Shown here: positions 11,740 through 27,374 of the stretch, piece after piece
Numbering within the stretch: position 1 is the first letter of the stretch
How the letters are laid out: each line of letters starts with the position of its first letter
Source: Diphasiastrum complanatum
Taxonomy: Eukaryota > Streptophyta > Lycopodiopsida > Lycopodiales > Lycopodiaceae
NCBI GenBank assembly: GCA_029204225.1
Contig: MU832154.1
Location: 1-64,000 of the forward strand
Reading direction: 5' to 3'
Length of the DNA stretch: 64,000 bases
Program-made: the position numbers and the translations under genes
Notes under the pieces: model-generated
What the model was told of the DNA's origin: nothing
Seen by the model: only the letters and a program-made list of their open reading frames with translations
Database searches by the model: none

Positions 11740-12087
11740 TTGAAAAACTTTCAAAATAATGAGATTTGTATATATCATTCATCTTATAATCCATATGCAA
11801 CCATTGTCATTATGGCCATCAAATCATTATTAGTTTGTTTAGGAGGCCATAAGTACGCAAGAGAAACATATAAGATAATTTTTGTGAAGAGAGATTTGGC
11901 TATTAAGATATTGGGTTATACTCACAATGAGACTACGAAAAGATCATCTGCAATGGCCCTTTATTCGGGTTACATTGATATGAGCAAGAGGAAAAATTTA
12001 GAATTTTTGGATCCATATGAAAGGAGATTATTCCTTCATGACAATACCATCCGTCTGAATCTTGAAGAGGATGATGATGATAATTAA
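11740..12087 (+). CDS. Hypothetical ORF, possible 3' exon of gene B
   Basis: A 115-codon open frame whose first codon is TTG; the first in-frame ATG is at 11812, so it is more likely a 3' exon than a separate gene. It encodes ICIYHSSYNPYATIVIMAIK, a basic middle and a C-terminal run of Glu/Asp (LEEDDDDN) before TAA. Upstream at about 11660 another frame reads AFGMRHGGIRGVSAGRKD, which may belong to the same gene. No family recognised. It converges on the transposase remnant at 12433. Confidence 0.35.
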   Translation: MKNFQNNEICIYHSSYNPYATIVIMAIKSLLVCLGGHKYARETYKIIFVKRDLAIKILGYTHNETTKRSSAMALYSGYIDMSKRKNLEFLDPYERRLFLHDNTIRLNLEEDDDDN

Positions 12088-12432
12088 ATAATTTTCTGTA
12101 ATAGATTTTTGATATATTACAAGGATCTCTCTTTTGTAATGAATTTGAATGCCTTTCGAAATATCGTAATACTTGGCGAGTTTTTAGCTTAATATCTAAA
12201 TTGTGCTCTTCTGTAAAACCACTAAAAAAGTTGAGCTAAATATTTATTTCTTGAATTGTGTCCTCCATGATTTGTTGCTCTATGAAATGCTCCCTTTGCT
12301 TGCCAATGAGATTTTTCCATGCCTTGTGATGACCAGATACTTAAGCTCCCATATTCCTTTGCAAAATAAGTTGCATGATGAAGAAGGATGTGCTGCAAAC
12401 AATAGTTTTGATTAGTTACATCAGCAGAAAAA

Positions 12433-13823
12433 TTATAAGCCTGAACGAAAAAATTTCCAGATAATGATATAGATTAGCACCATGTAATGAGTAACGTTGT
12501 CTTTTCCCCAACAATCATGTACAGATTTGACAAATGTGGTGCAATGATTTTGCAAAGTCCTCATATCTTTTGATGATAGGTTTTCTTTCCTGATAACACC
12601 TATGAGTTTGTCTAAATTGGTCCACACTTGTCCCTTTTCCACTCGATTACTTCCTTCCAGTGTTCGCGTGGCTTGAACAATTTCTCTCCATATTTTGTAT
12701 CTGACACTTGATTCTTTGCATGTGTGATTGGATAAGAATCTACTTGCTTTAGCACCTCCAATTGATGGCTTATTAGGAATGTTTCCTTTTTTTTCCGAAG
12801 AGTCTATCACTTTTTTCAATCGTGACATTCCCTTTATGTAGTCCTGCATTTGACAAAACTATTTCCAACCTCCTAATTGCTGCTTTAGCCACTGACTCCG
12901 GTTTATGATTCTATGCTAGTAGAATATGCAGGTAAATTAGTTTTTCAATAATACAAACCTCAACATGCAATGTGCATATGTGAACATATTTTAATGGAAT
13001 TGGCAAACCACTTTCTATATTTGGATCTTCAGCTTCTCGTGTTGGGCCAGTGTTTGTTGAGCGTCCCAAATTCGTATTGTAGCAATCCTTCATGCAATAT
13101 AGACATGGATGCTTTGATGTTGCCCCACGAGAGACATTATACATACATTTTAATGTTTTCAAATCCCCTGCAAGGTGCCATTGAATTTGAAAACTTCCAT
13201 GGTTTTCGACTGTAAATTTCTCACCCTCCAAATGTTTCTTTATAATCTCGTCATAATTTGTTCTTGAAAATATCCATGATAGTATTTTATGGTCCTATTT
13301 CAAGACTTGTAGAGAAACAAGTAATGCATGACATGTCAATAAAAACTGGCAAAGTATGAATTGTTAATATAGATATTCTAAATGAAAATTGAAATGTATA
13401 CCTGGAATGCCGCCAACCACCATATGTGATTTTTCGATTGAACACTAAATGTGCGATCATCTGTATCTGAAATTTTGTTCATCAAAGTGACACTCACACG
13501 TGACCCTTGATGATTTCAGATTCATCCAATTTTATAACAATAATGATCTTTCCATTTGCTTGATGTTCGTCTAGTTTATAGAATTGAATAATGTATTTTA
13601 GAACATTTTCAATATCAAGGAAAATATTATTGCAATCGTTGTAATTGAGCTCACCATATTCTGATTTGTATAATTCAGTTATATGAAGTGGTTGGCCAAC
13701 TACTTTGAACATTCCGTCATTATAAAAATTTCTAGCTAATCTTACCCGATATGGACGTGGAAGATTAATTTTCTTCACCATCACTTGGGAAAAAGCTTCT
13801 GAAGAGAAGTTATTACATCTCAT
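12433..13823 (-). pseudogene. RNase H-fold (DDE-type) transposase remnant
   Basis: Read on the minus strand from ATG 13823. The first exon ends in IIIVIKLDES, then (after a small shift) GSRVSVTLMNKISDTDDRTF and ends WWLAAFQ before a GT donor (about 13400). The next exon has HLAGDLKTLKCMYNVSRGAT and CLYCMKDC, a two-cysteine-pair insert. It then reads HICTLHVEVCIIEKL, and after frame changes ends with WGKDNVTHYM. The order KLD..., AGDLK, CxxC, LH.EVxIxEKL, W...VTHYM matches a widespread group of poorly characterised transposases that resemble TNP2/CACTA-type enzymes. The Asp residues in KLDES and AGDLK are candidate catalytic residues. At least three frame breaks are present. Confidence 0.6.
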
Positions 13824-13958
13824 GCTAAACTAACTATTGTCTAAAGTTAACCATACTAGTTAGATGTCGGGCAAGGCTGGAAACTCAAAAAATGGCAACC
13901 AGAAGTTACCGGTTTGCATTATCTCTCTAACTAACCTCTCTCTAAAGTGAAATTTCTT

Positions 13959-13998
13959 AAAGGGCCCATTTTGAGCCCATATTTCTCCTAATGCATAG
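13959..13998 (-). repeat. Right terminal inverted repeat
   Basis: On the minus strand reads CTATGCATTAGGAGAAATAT then GGGCTCAAAATGGGCCC, pairing with 6691-6731. It lies 136-175 bp upstream of the transposase ATG. Confidence 0.65.
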
Positions 13999-14259
13999 TG
14001 TATACGGTCAACAAATCAGTATCATTGACGTAGATGAGGACGTCGCAAAAATCTCTCACTTCGTAAATTACGGGAAGTGCCTGCGAACATTCCTCGTTCA
14101 TTTTAGATGAACTTCGGCATTTTTCTCTCTCTTCGAATTTTTGCAAAAAAAGCCGAAGGTGTCCTAAATAAGTTTAAGGCACCCTAAGAAAGTTGAAGAT
14201 GCTCTCAGAAAAAGCGAAGATCTCTTTAACAGTTCAACTTTTTCGCTCTTTTTGGGAAA

Positions 14260-14797
14260 GTCGAAGGTGTCCTTAAAACAAGTTGAAGGCACCCTTGAAA
14301 AGTTGGCAAAAGTGTCTTTAACAGTTTAACTTTAAAAAATAGAGAACCTCTTGGAATTTTCTCTCTCTTCGCATTTTTTGGAAAAATGCGAAAAAGGAGC
14401 GAAGGTGTTTGAAAAATAGTTAAACTGTTGAATTGTGAACAAGTTCACTTCTTCAAGATAGTTGAACAGAAGAAGTCAAAGGTAAGTGTTGCAGTTTTCG
14501 AAAAAGTGCAAAAAATGCGAACTGCGACACTTAGTGTTTTTTTTTTCTTGCAGACTGTTCAAAAATAATATAAATCTACATACTTGTTCTAAATGCAAGT
14601 TTTGTGGAAGTCCTTGAAGATGGCCAAGTCTTCAATGACTTCAAGTTATTAAACTTAACATTTGAATTTAAGATTATAATGGGATTGGTTACCCTTTGTT
14701 GGCGATCAGCCAGAAGTCTGTTGTAGACGTTCTTCAAGTAATTGGCTCTCTAAGTTATCATTCGCCAAGGAGGCAATTGTGGGCTTTATTTTCAACA
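14260..14797 (-). repeat. LTR of copia family Y
   Basis: On the minus strand starts TGTTGAAAATAAAGCCCACA and matches 28523-29153 over most of its length (e.g. TGGCCAAGTCTTCAATGACT, GATTGGTTACCCTTTGTTGG). It follows a truncated RT fragment in the same orientation, as a 3' LTR would. The distal end is uncertain; 14100-14260 contains further degenerate GAAGGTGTCCT-like repeats that may belong to it. Confidence 0.65.
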
Positions 14798-14929
14798 ATT
14801 GAATGTCTGAGATAAAGAAATATCATAGATCCATTGAGCTTTTTATTCCTAAGTGGGCCTTCATACGTGTTGTCAGTCAGATCACCTGAGAGAACCTAGG
14901 CCTTTCTATTAGGTTCACCTCGAGCTCTC

Positions 14930-15226
14930 TTCAGTGCCTCTGTTGATGATTAGCACATCATCGACATAAAGTGCTATTATGATATAGCTTGTGTTCTGTA
15001 TTGTAGATACACATTTGAGAGTGTTGAATTGAAAGTAAATTGATATTGCAACAAGAATAGATTTGATTCTTTCAAACCAGGCTCTTGAAGCTTGCTTTAA
15101 CTCATACAGTGCCTTTTGTAATTTGTCGACTTCATGCTCTTGAATTTGAAGAACGTAACCTTCTAGTTGATAGACAGTTTTAATACAAGAATATCTTCTC
15201 TTCAAAATATGGGGCATCATCTTCAT
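14930..15226 (-). pseudogene. Copia RT fragment, family Y
   Basis: Encodes KALYELKQASRAWFERI (the Gly of YGLKQ replaced by Glu) and, 40 residues on, ALYVDDVLIINRG with an intact YVDD box. Open for about 100 codons. It is truncated on both sides: upstream it meets a plus-strand gypsy integrase scrap and downstream the family Y LTR. Confidence 0.85.
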
Positions 15227-15254
15227 AGGGCCAATACACCCATCATTCTCTAGT

Positions 15255-15895
15255 AGAAAATACTATATCACCGTGGCCATAGATTACTTCACCAAATGGG
15301 CAGAAGCACATGCGATAGCAAAAGACAATTCTAAGGAGAGTAACAGGTTCTTGTAAGAATAGGTGATAGGGTGATTTGGATCTCCTCGAGAACTCATCTC
15401 TAATAGAGGTACACATTTTTTGAGCAAAGTCATCAAGGCCTTGACCGGGATCAAGCATCACAAAAGAACCCCCTATCATCTGCAGGCTAACGAACAAGTT
15501 GAAAGCATGAACAAACAATTGGTAGGGATACTAAGAAAAATTGTATCTGATAGTCAACGAGATTGAGACAAGAAACTATACTCTACATTATGGGCATACA
15601 ATTCCACATACAAAACCAGTACGAACCAAACCTCGTTCTTCTTGGTATATGGCCAAAAATTGCATCTTGCCCATTGAGATAGAAGTCTCATCGTTACAAT
15701 TTGCCATGGAGCACAATCTAGAGGAAAAGGAATTAGTATTGCAATGATTGGATACCCTACAAGACCTAGATGAGCATAGACTGGCTATGTTAACCCATTA
15801 GGAAACCCACATGCATCGGATGAAGGAAATCCATGATAGAGATATGTTTGACTATCAGTTCATCCAAGGTCAACTAGTATTATTCCTATGATGCA
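15255..15895 (+). pseudogene. Ty3/gypsy integrase fragment
   Basis: Plus strand reads AIDYFTKWAEAHAIAKDN, then FGSPRELISNRGTHFLSKVI, RTPYHLQANEQVESMNKQLV and a later frame with GKNCILPIEIEVSSLQFAME. These are the catalytic-core blocks of gypsy integrase (the D of AIDYF, the D-to-N position in ISNRG, and the E of EQVES). The Asp of the canonical SDRGTHF block is Asn here, and several stops are present, so it is inactive. No RT or RNase H of this element precedes it. Confidence 0.85.
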
Positions 15896-16169
15896 AGATA
15901 TGAATTGATGTTTCAAAAACTGAAAATCCATTGGAATGGACCTTATTTAATACAAAAATTGTATTAGAAAATCACTATGAAATTGGCTTAGTTAAACAAT
16001 TTAGTCGAACGGTGAAGTATTCAAACATCGGATCAACATCAACAAAATCAAAACATATTGTAGGTAGAAAACACAAGTAATTGTAAAGTGTCTAATACTT
16101 TTTTCTATTCTTATCTTCCTTTCAGGTGTCACCATATATGAGTTGAGGAGTTGATTAGACAAAAAATAC

Positions 16170-16490
16170 GAATGACAAGAGGTCCACTACTGGGTTTACA
16201 TTTATGTAGATACAATAGCCATTGCTTGGAGTAGCAAGAAGCAAATTATTTTGATTTATTATTTATGGAATCTGAGTACCAAGCTCTAAGTAGTGCAACA
16301 CATGAAGCAATATGGCTATGATGCTCATTTTTAGACTTGGGACAGGGGACAACCTCAAATGGGTGCAACCACAATTTCATGTGATATTCAAAGTTGTACA
16401 CACTTAGCTAAAAATCTTGTATTACATGCTCAAATCAAACATATAGAAGCACATTATCATTTTGTTTGAGAGAAATTCAAGCACAAGCCA
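16170..16490 (+). pseudogene. Copia RNase H fragment
   Basis: In shifting frames reads RSTTGFTFM, AIAWSSKKQ, CDIQSCTHLAKNLVLHAQIK and HIEAHYHFV. This is the C-terminal RNase H end of a copia Pol (RSTSGY, WSSKKQ, D..SA..L..NP..H.RTKHI). Multiple stops. Confidence 0.8.
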
Positions 16491-16865
16491 TTAATCTAGT
16501 ATTTTTTAGATTAGAAAATGTGACATCCTCCCAAGCGCATTAAAAAAGGAGGGCAAAGCATGTGGATCATGTGCCATGCCAAAAGACACACAGATTGACC
16601 TACTCCAACTCCATCACAAAATTTCTCATGTTCTTGAGCTTATACATTCAAATTTGCATTTCTCTAGCACTAAAAGTTCATGAGCTTCTACCATGTTTCT
16701 AGCCTTCATTGATGAATATGAAAGATATTGTTGAATGTAACTTCTTTCTTCGAAGTCAAATGTATTTGAGAGATTTTTGAAATTTAGGACTTTTGTTGAG
16801 AGGCATCATGAAAGTGCCTTGTAATGCTTTATGGGAATAAGCCCAATGTTAAAGCCTAGTCTTTG

Positions 16866-16938
16866 TATTTTCTAAGAATGCAAGTAACTCTTCACACCAT
16901 AACTTGATTTGGTCACTTGCTGGAAAGTTTGAGAGCTT
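16866..16938 (+). repeat. 73-bp exact match to the gag-only element leader
   Basis: Runs from TATTTTCTAAGAATGCAAGT to GGAAAGTTTGAGAGCTT and is identical to 34801-34873 in the leader of the intact LTR element. Flanks differ on both sides. Confidence 0.9.
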
Positions 16939-20231
<3,293 letters not shown>

Positions 20232-20295
20232 CCCCCCCCCCCCCCCAAACCCCTCTTGGGGTGCCCATAAAAAGGGGGGGGGGGGGGGGGGGGGG
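20232..20295. repeat. C15 run and G22 run flanking a GC-rich loop
   Basis: Fifteen Cs (20232-20246), a 27-nt spacer containing CTTGGGGTGCCC, then 22 Gs (20274-20295). The runs are complementary, so the segment could fold as a hairpin or as G-quadruplex/i-motif. Run lengths may be affected by sequencing error. Confidence 0.9.
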
Positions 20296-20299
20296 CTGT

Positions 20300-22130
<1,831 letters not shown>

Positions 22131-22203
22131 AAAAGTGGTGTGAAGAAGTTTGATTCATTACCACTTAATTTATAGCAATCTATGGTGGAAAGTAGGGTTT
22201 ATG

Positions 22204-22668
22204 GGAGGTTGTTAAACAAGCCCTTATCACATGGTTCAGACCGCAAAAGTTTATGGAAGACCCTTTTCTACTTTTAAGTAAAATTAAAATGGGAAATCGG
22301 GAAATGGTTCGAGATTACATTGAACAAGTGAAACGCCTCAGATCTGAATGCGAACCTAAGCTGATTAACGAAAATGCCATGATTATGTGGTTTTTGTTAG
22401 GTCTACCTAAACGGATTAGACGTGAGTTGAAACGCCATAATGAGTATGCACTCTTGCAAAATGCTATGGACGACGCAATTTGGGAGGAGGATGAAGATTC
22501 AGATGATGAGTCGAATATCAGTATGTTGCCTTATATAGCAGGGAAGACTACTACGACATCCACTACTATTGCATCAACGAATGCCAACGCTACAATAGAA
22601 ATGATGCTCAATGAGTTCGAGAAACTTGGGAAGAACCAGCAAAAACAGATGGAAAAGTTACAGTCGCA
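22204..22668 (+). pseudogene. Ty3/gypsy gag fragment
   Basis: About 465 bp closely matching the gag gene at 42758-43220. It encodes FMEDPFLLLSKIKM, MVRDYIEQVKRL and MIMWFLLGLPKRIRRELKRH, the C-terminal half of a Retrotrans_gag capsid domain, then an acidic Thr/Ala-rich linker. The frame is open across the site where the 42-kb copy has lost one A, so this fragment is less damaged there. Both junctions are abrupt. Confidence 0.85.
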
Positions 22669-22689
22669 GAGATTCTATTGCATTAAGAT

Positions 22690-23466
22690 CAGATCCATTA
22701 ACATCCCTACAAATATCAACACTTCTATATGAGCACTTTTTTCATGATTTTTGGAGATCCCTTGGGAGATTGCTCTTGAAACTTGGACAGTCACTAGATC
22801 TGACCTAGATGCATCCATAAAATTCCCTGCAAGAGTTCTTGATGGAGGAATCATCATCTTTTAGTGGGTGCAAGGGTTCCTAGAAGCTGAATCTTTAGAA
22901 CCCTCGCAGAGCATCAAGATCATCCTACCAACCCTCACAAGGTGCCTAATTTGAATCAAAATAGTAAAATTAGCCTGCCTACATGGTCTGATCTTGAAAA
23001 TCCAATCACAGAAACATGTTGTGCAAGAGATGACTTCCTGTGAGAGTTGAACCCTCGCAGAACTTCGCAGAGCAGTCAAATCACCTTCTGAACTCTCGCA
23101 GACTTCCTTGAGGTCTTAGAATTTTGTGAAGAAGGTCCCTATCAAAATTTGGGTGGAACTGAACAAGGGAAAGTGGATTTCACCTAATACGCACTCTAAA
23201 TTTCGCTATATAAGGGCTGATTTCGAGTCAATTGTCACCTTTGCTGGTGAAGCTCTGCTCAAATTTTCACTGAAATTTTCAAGTTCTTTGTTTGTGACCA
23301 AACTTTCTACAAGCTATCATTTTCTCATACTAAACACAGATCTGCGCTCTGAACTACAGTTCTCACCATCCAACACTCACTATTCACAATTTTTTGTCAT
23401 TTCCACACCTTTTTACCTTTTTCAGCGTTTCTCCTACTTTTTTGCCCTTTAACTATCACTGCTAAC
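22690..23466 (+). promoter_or_regulatory. Possible promoter/LTR region with TATA box
   Basis: A TATATAAG box at 23207-23214 lies about 250 bp before the ATG of the Ser/Thr/Pro-rich ORF. CTCTCGCAGA-like words recur at 22900-23105. A segment near 22737 (CTTTTTTCATGATTT) resembles one at about 32000, so this may be a degraded LTR. No paired LTR was found. Confidence 0.4.
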
Positions 23467-24971
23467 ATGGCCTCCACATCCTCTAAAGACTCTGGCACCA
23501 AGCAGGTGATCTAGCGTGAAATCCCCTCAGCCACACAGATTTGGCCCTTACCCTCTAACACTCTGATTCAACCACGGCTTCAGACAGCCTGCCCACTTCT
23601 TGAGGCAATTTCCCGGTGATTTTCCATTCTGAGATTAACATGGGCCTCGCCCTTCACGCTTATGCCACCTGGGACGCGTCAAAGTCACGCTTCCACTTCC
23701 TATACCAAGGTACCATGTACAAGGTCAGGATTAACGCAAACTCGATGGTCACCATTGGCATTATGTCTGGTGACCGTCAGCCCACCTCCCATCGTCAGAC
23801 AAAAACTCTTATCAAACCTTTCGTCACCCAAACTGCACCAGAAATTCCAATCCAGACTAACAATGGTTAACCCGTCATTTAGGCGGCTGCCCATCTGTTA
23901 AACAACTTTTTGGCTATTTCAACATTTTGCAAGGACATAATCTAGTCCAAGCTGCTAAGCCAAATAGTGGAATCCTTTCTAGCATTCTGTGGCCCCTCAG
24001 TTGTGCCATACGACTGGCATAACTTTCTCATTTGTGAACTAATCATCTCCATCAAACCCAACAACCGTGAGCATATCGCAACAAACCCCTTGTTGTGTAA
24101 TTGTGCATGCGCACTTCTCGAGATGAAAGTGCGCGATTTCCACCGCTCAACCCTTTTGTCTTTCATTGTGCCGACTAACCTCTATCAGCCATCTTTAGCA
24201 TCCACCTCCTCCCAGCCTGTAGTTACTAACACAACGGCCAGCAAATGAATGTGTGGCATTGCCTCTTCATCCTCATCTCCACCTACTACCTGAAGACGCA
24301 CCACCACCACCGCACTAACCACTTCATCAACCATCGCCACTTCTCCTTCCATACAACCTTCTCCTCCTGTCTCTGTTGTCACTACCCCTCTTTCTGTTCC
24401 TTCCACTATTGTTTCTGTTTCCATTCTTGTTTCCTCTGTTAATACCACTTCCATTTCTGTTTCATTATCCACTACTCCTTCCATCACCATCGCATTCTCC
24501 ATCACTCCTGTCGCCACCGTTGCTCCCCTCATGTTTAATCCCTCTGATTCTCAGTTGTCTCCAGACACTCTGGTGTAGATGCAAGTCATCAACTTTTCAC
24601 CCCCATGCCAGACCATTTTTGCTCCATCCTTGCCTTCCGTGCTCCACACCACACTTCAGTTTCCCTCTGTTCCACCCATCCTCTCATTTGGACAAACCAT
24701 CCTCACCCCTGTTTCCACTGCTACTTCTTCCACCCCATCTGTTTTGCCACCAAAGGTTGCCGAGGGCAACCAACCATTGTTTGATGACGCATTTGTTCAA
24801 ACAATTTTTATATCATCGCTAGATCGAACTGATCCCACCGCCCCAGATGACATCAGGTGCCCCGAGAACCTGATTGAAGACAATGACGACGGAGCTCCAC
24901 AAGTCGTCGGGGCCGCTACCACACAAGCCCCTATCAGTGCCAACGTTGGAGGTATTCTCGACGAATTGTAA
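23467..24971 (+). pseudogene. Decayed Ser/Thr/Pro-rich protein gene, unknown
   Basis: ATG 23467 starts MASTSSKDSGTKQV followed by a stop. A second frame (23616-23870) encodes ALHAYATWDASKSRFHFLYQ and HRQTKTLIKPFVTQTAPEI, and a third (23967-24248) AFCGPSVVPYDWHNFLICEL. From 24250 one frame gives a long Ser/Thr/Val/Pro-rich tract with a single TAG (about 24576) and an acidic end (RCPENLIEDNDDG) closing at 24971. The sense strand is C-rich, unlike the flanks. Openings such as MAS(S/T)S.KD.G are common for extra ORFs of plant gypsy elements, so a retrotransposon origin is likely but unproven. Confidence 0.45.
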
Positions 24972-25136
24972 ATAAATAAAATCGACCAGTAAAATGTGTT
25001 GAGAGGGCATGGCATCCTGTGCGTATAAGCCCATGGCCAATGAGCACACAAGCTAAGTTGTAATTAAAATAATAGGCTTGGGACCTTTGTAAGTAAAATA
25101 AAACTTGAGGCCCAAAGTCAATTTTAAACTTAGACA

Positions 25137-25511
25137 TTATTTTTTTAGAGTTGGTTCCAATTCATTGTCGTTGAAAAATGTTGTCTTGACATCCATTTGG
25201 TGCATTTCTAGGTCTTTCGCGGCTGTTAACACAATCAAAGTCCTGATTGACTGCATCTTGACGACAGGACTGAAAACTTCTTGATAATCCACTCCTTGGA
25301 CTTGAGTAAAACCTTTAGCCAGCAGCCGTGCTTTCCATTTTGCAATGGAACCATCAGAGTTGATCTTCTTCTTGAAGATCCACTTGTTGTCGATAACTCT
25401 CTTGTGAGTGGGGAAGTCGACCAGTGTCCAAGTCTGATTCATCGAAAGTGAGTTATACTCGCTTTCCATAGCTTCTTGCCACTTCACAACATCCTTGGAG
25501 TTAATTGCTCC
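25137..25511 (-). pseudogene. Copia RT, N-terminal part (family X)
   Basis: Reads SLAGAINSKDVVKWQEAMES, TLVDFPTHKRVIDNKWIFKK, KARLLAKGFTQVQGVDYQEV and ends LEMHQMDVKTTFFNDNEL. These are the first blocks of the copia RT domain; the first catalytic Asp (MDVKT) is present. The YVDD region is missing because the element breaks off. Confidence 0.85.
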
Positions 25512-25929
25512 GGCTAGGCTCTCTGGTTCTTATAATGAAGGAGCTCAAGCATCCTCATTTTCTAATCACTCTTGCTTATGCTATTGTTGTGGTTTGCTTG
25601 TTATTTTCATTTTCCATGCTTTTTTGTTTATGCTAGTTAAGGTTTTTCCATAAGCAATAAAATTGAGCATTTGAGCTATCCTCCATCTCATCTCTCTCTC
25701 TTTCTCTCTTCTCCTTCTTCTTCCTCTTCTATTCCATCCTTTCACTTCACCAACAATCATTATGAAGTTAGTTAGGGGAGTGGAGTTAGTGTGAGTAGTG
25801 TTAGGGGAGGTAGAGTTAGACAAAAAGTAGAGAACTAACTAGAAGTAGCATCTATGCATAGTTAGGTGCCTATCCAGTGAACTAACCCTTGTTGACAGGC
25901 GGGAGGGCTATTACAACGTCGGATCGAAG
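25512..25929. other. Non-coding interruption inside the copia element
   Basis: About 410 bp between the end of the integrase frame and the RT frame with no copia similarity. It contains a CT-rich stretch (25690-25730) and short GGAGTGGAGTTAGTGTGAG-like words. It could be a small insertion, but no TIRs or target duplication were found. Confidence 0.5.
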
Positions 25930-27371
25930 ACCCTACAATCTGCTTGAGCTAGCTTGCTCTGGTCTGATGACAGGTATTGTTGGCTGCTCGGCTTCTATAG
26001 TTGTAGTTGCAGGTTCTGTAGAAGGAACATCAACGCTGGAAGAATCCATGCGACGTAAAATAGGATGAAATGACATAACATCGTTTATTGATGGTTGTTT
26101 AAAATCATAGTATGTATGTTCTTGAGATATTACATCCCTAGAGACAAATACTACAATGGTGGATGGATCATAAACTTTATAAGCTTTACGTTCATCAGGA
26201 TAGCCAATGAAAATACATTTATTTGTCCTATGATCCAGCTTCTTCGTAAGCTGTTTAGGAATGTGAACACAACATATACAACCAAATATTTTTAAATGGT
26301 TGACACTAGGCTTGTACCCATGCCAAACTTCATGAGGAGTCTTGTTGTTGATGGCTTTGGTGCTGGATCTGTTCTGCATGTAACGGGCTGTGGCAGTAGC
26401 TTCTGCCCAAAACTTCGCAGGTAGGTGTGCTTGATGTATCATGGATCTGGTTGAGTTGAGAAGAATTTGATTCTTTCTTTCTGCAATCCCGTTCTATTGA
26501 GGTGAATTGGGAGTGGTGAACCGTCTTCTAATACCATGTTCAGCCATGTAGTCAGACATCTCGTTAGAGATGTATTCGTCACCATCATCAGTTCAGAGTG
26601 CCTTCACTTTCCTAGACGTTTGTGTCTCAGCCATGGCCTTGAATCTCTTGAAACATTCAAATGCTTCAGATTTGTGCTTAGTGAACATGACTGTAGACCA
26701 TCTAGAATAATCATCTATGAAAGTGATAAAATAGATTACATCTCCTAATGACGGAGTTGGCATTGGACCACAGAGATCGTTATGTACAAGATCTAATACA
26801 TGCTTTTTTTTTATGGAATGTGATTTTAGAAACTTGCTTCTAGAGTGCTTCCCATAGATGCATGATTCACAAAAGAAAGACTTCCTATCTAATGAAGATG
26901 GATATTCAAACCATCAACTAAACTATTGCAATGCATATAAGAAAGTGATTTTGTAATCACGTGTCCAAATCGACTATGCCATAGAACAACATTCTCATTT
27001 ACATTTTCATTAGAGATACTAGCTAATGCAACTGAATTAGAGAGTACGTAAAGATTTCCAACTCTAGTGCATGTAGTCAGAGTAGTATCTTCCTCGAGTA
27101 TTGTACACTGCTCAGATGACAAAGTAACAGTGTAGCCCTCATCAGTTATCTTAGAGACTAATAACAGATTCTTTGATAACTGAGGAACATGAAGGACATT
27201 AGGAACACAAATGGATAGATCGTTGTTGAAGCTGATCTTCACTGTTCCTTTGCCTTCCACGCGTATGGTGCTAGAATCTCCGAGGTAGATGAATTGGTCT
27301 CTGTTATAAGCTGTGTTCTCCGTAAACCATTCCTTGCGAGAGGTCATGTGTTGGGGAGCGACGTTGTCCAC
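25930..27371 (-). pseudogene. Copia protease and integrase (family X)
   Basis: Starts YVDNVAPQHMTSRKEWF, the protease site with the DSGA motif lost (DNVA). Then LWHSRFGHVITKSL (pre-integrase His), FITFIDDYSR (first catalytic Asp), KAL*TDDGDEYIS (second Asp block, with a stop), NGIAERKN (catalytic Glu), and the tail HLKIFGCICCVHIPKQL and RDVISQEH. Two stops, including a TAG shortly before NGIAERKN, disable it. Family lengths and order are normal. Confidence 0.85.
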
Positions 27372-27374
27372 ATA

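Larger units (their letters stand above)
6691..13998. mobile_element. Putative 7.3-kb inverted-repeat DNA transposon
   Basis: The two ends form diverged terminal inverted repeats of about 40 bp. Both contain CTCAAAATGGGCCCTTT preceded by CTATRCATTAGG. Inside are: a multi-exon gene remnant on the plus strand (7146-8473), a tandem duplication (8661-9440), a recurring GATATCGGATC motif (9940-10527), a second plus-strand gene remnant (10536-12087), and a converging RNase H-fold transposase remnant whose ATG lies 175 bp inside the right end. I could not find a target-site duplication, so exact ends and superfamily are open. CACTA affinity is possible because the right end reads CACTATGC outward-in. 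Confidence 0.55.

Noticed and set aside
6680-14010. Target-site duplication for the inverted-repeat transposon
   Set aside because: I compared 2-9 bp flanks for several possible end positions and found no convincing match, so none is claimed.
24185-24532. Minus-strand Glu/Val/Met-rich ORF
   Set aside because: Shadow of the Ser/Thr/Pro-rich plus-strand sequence.
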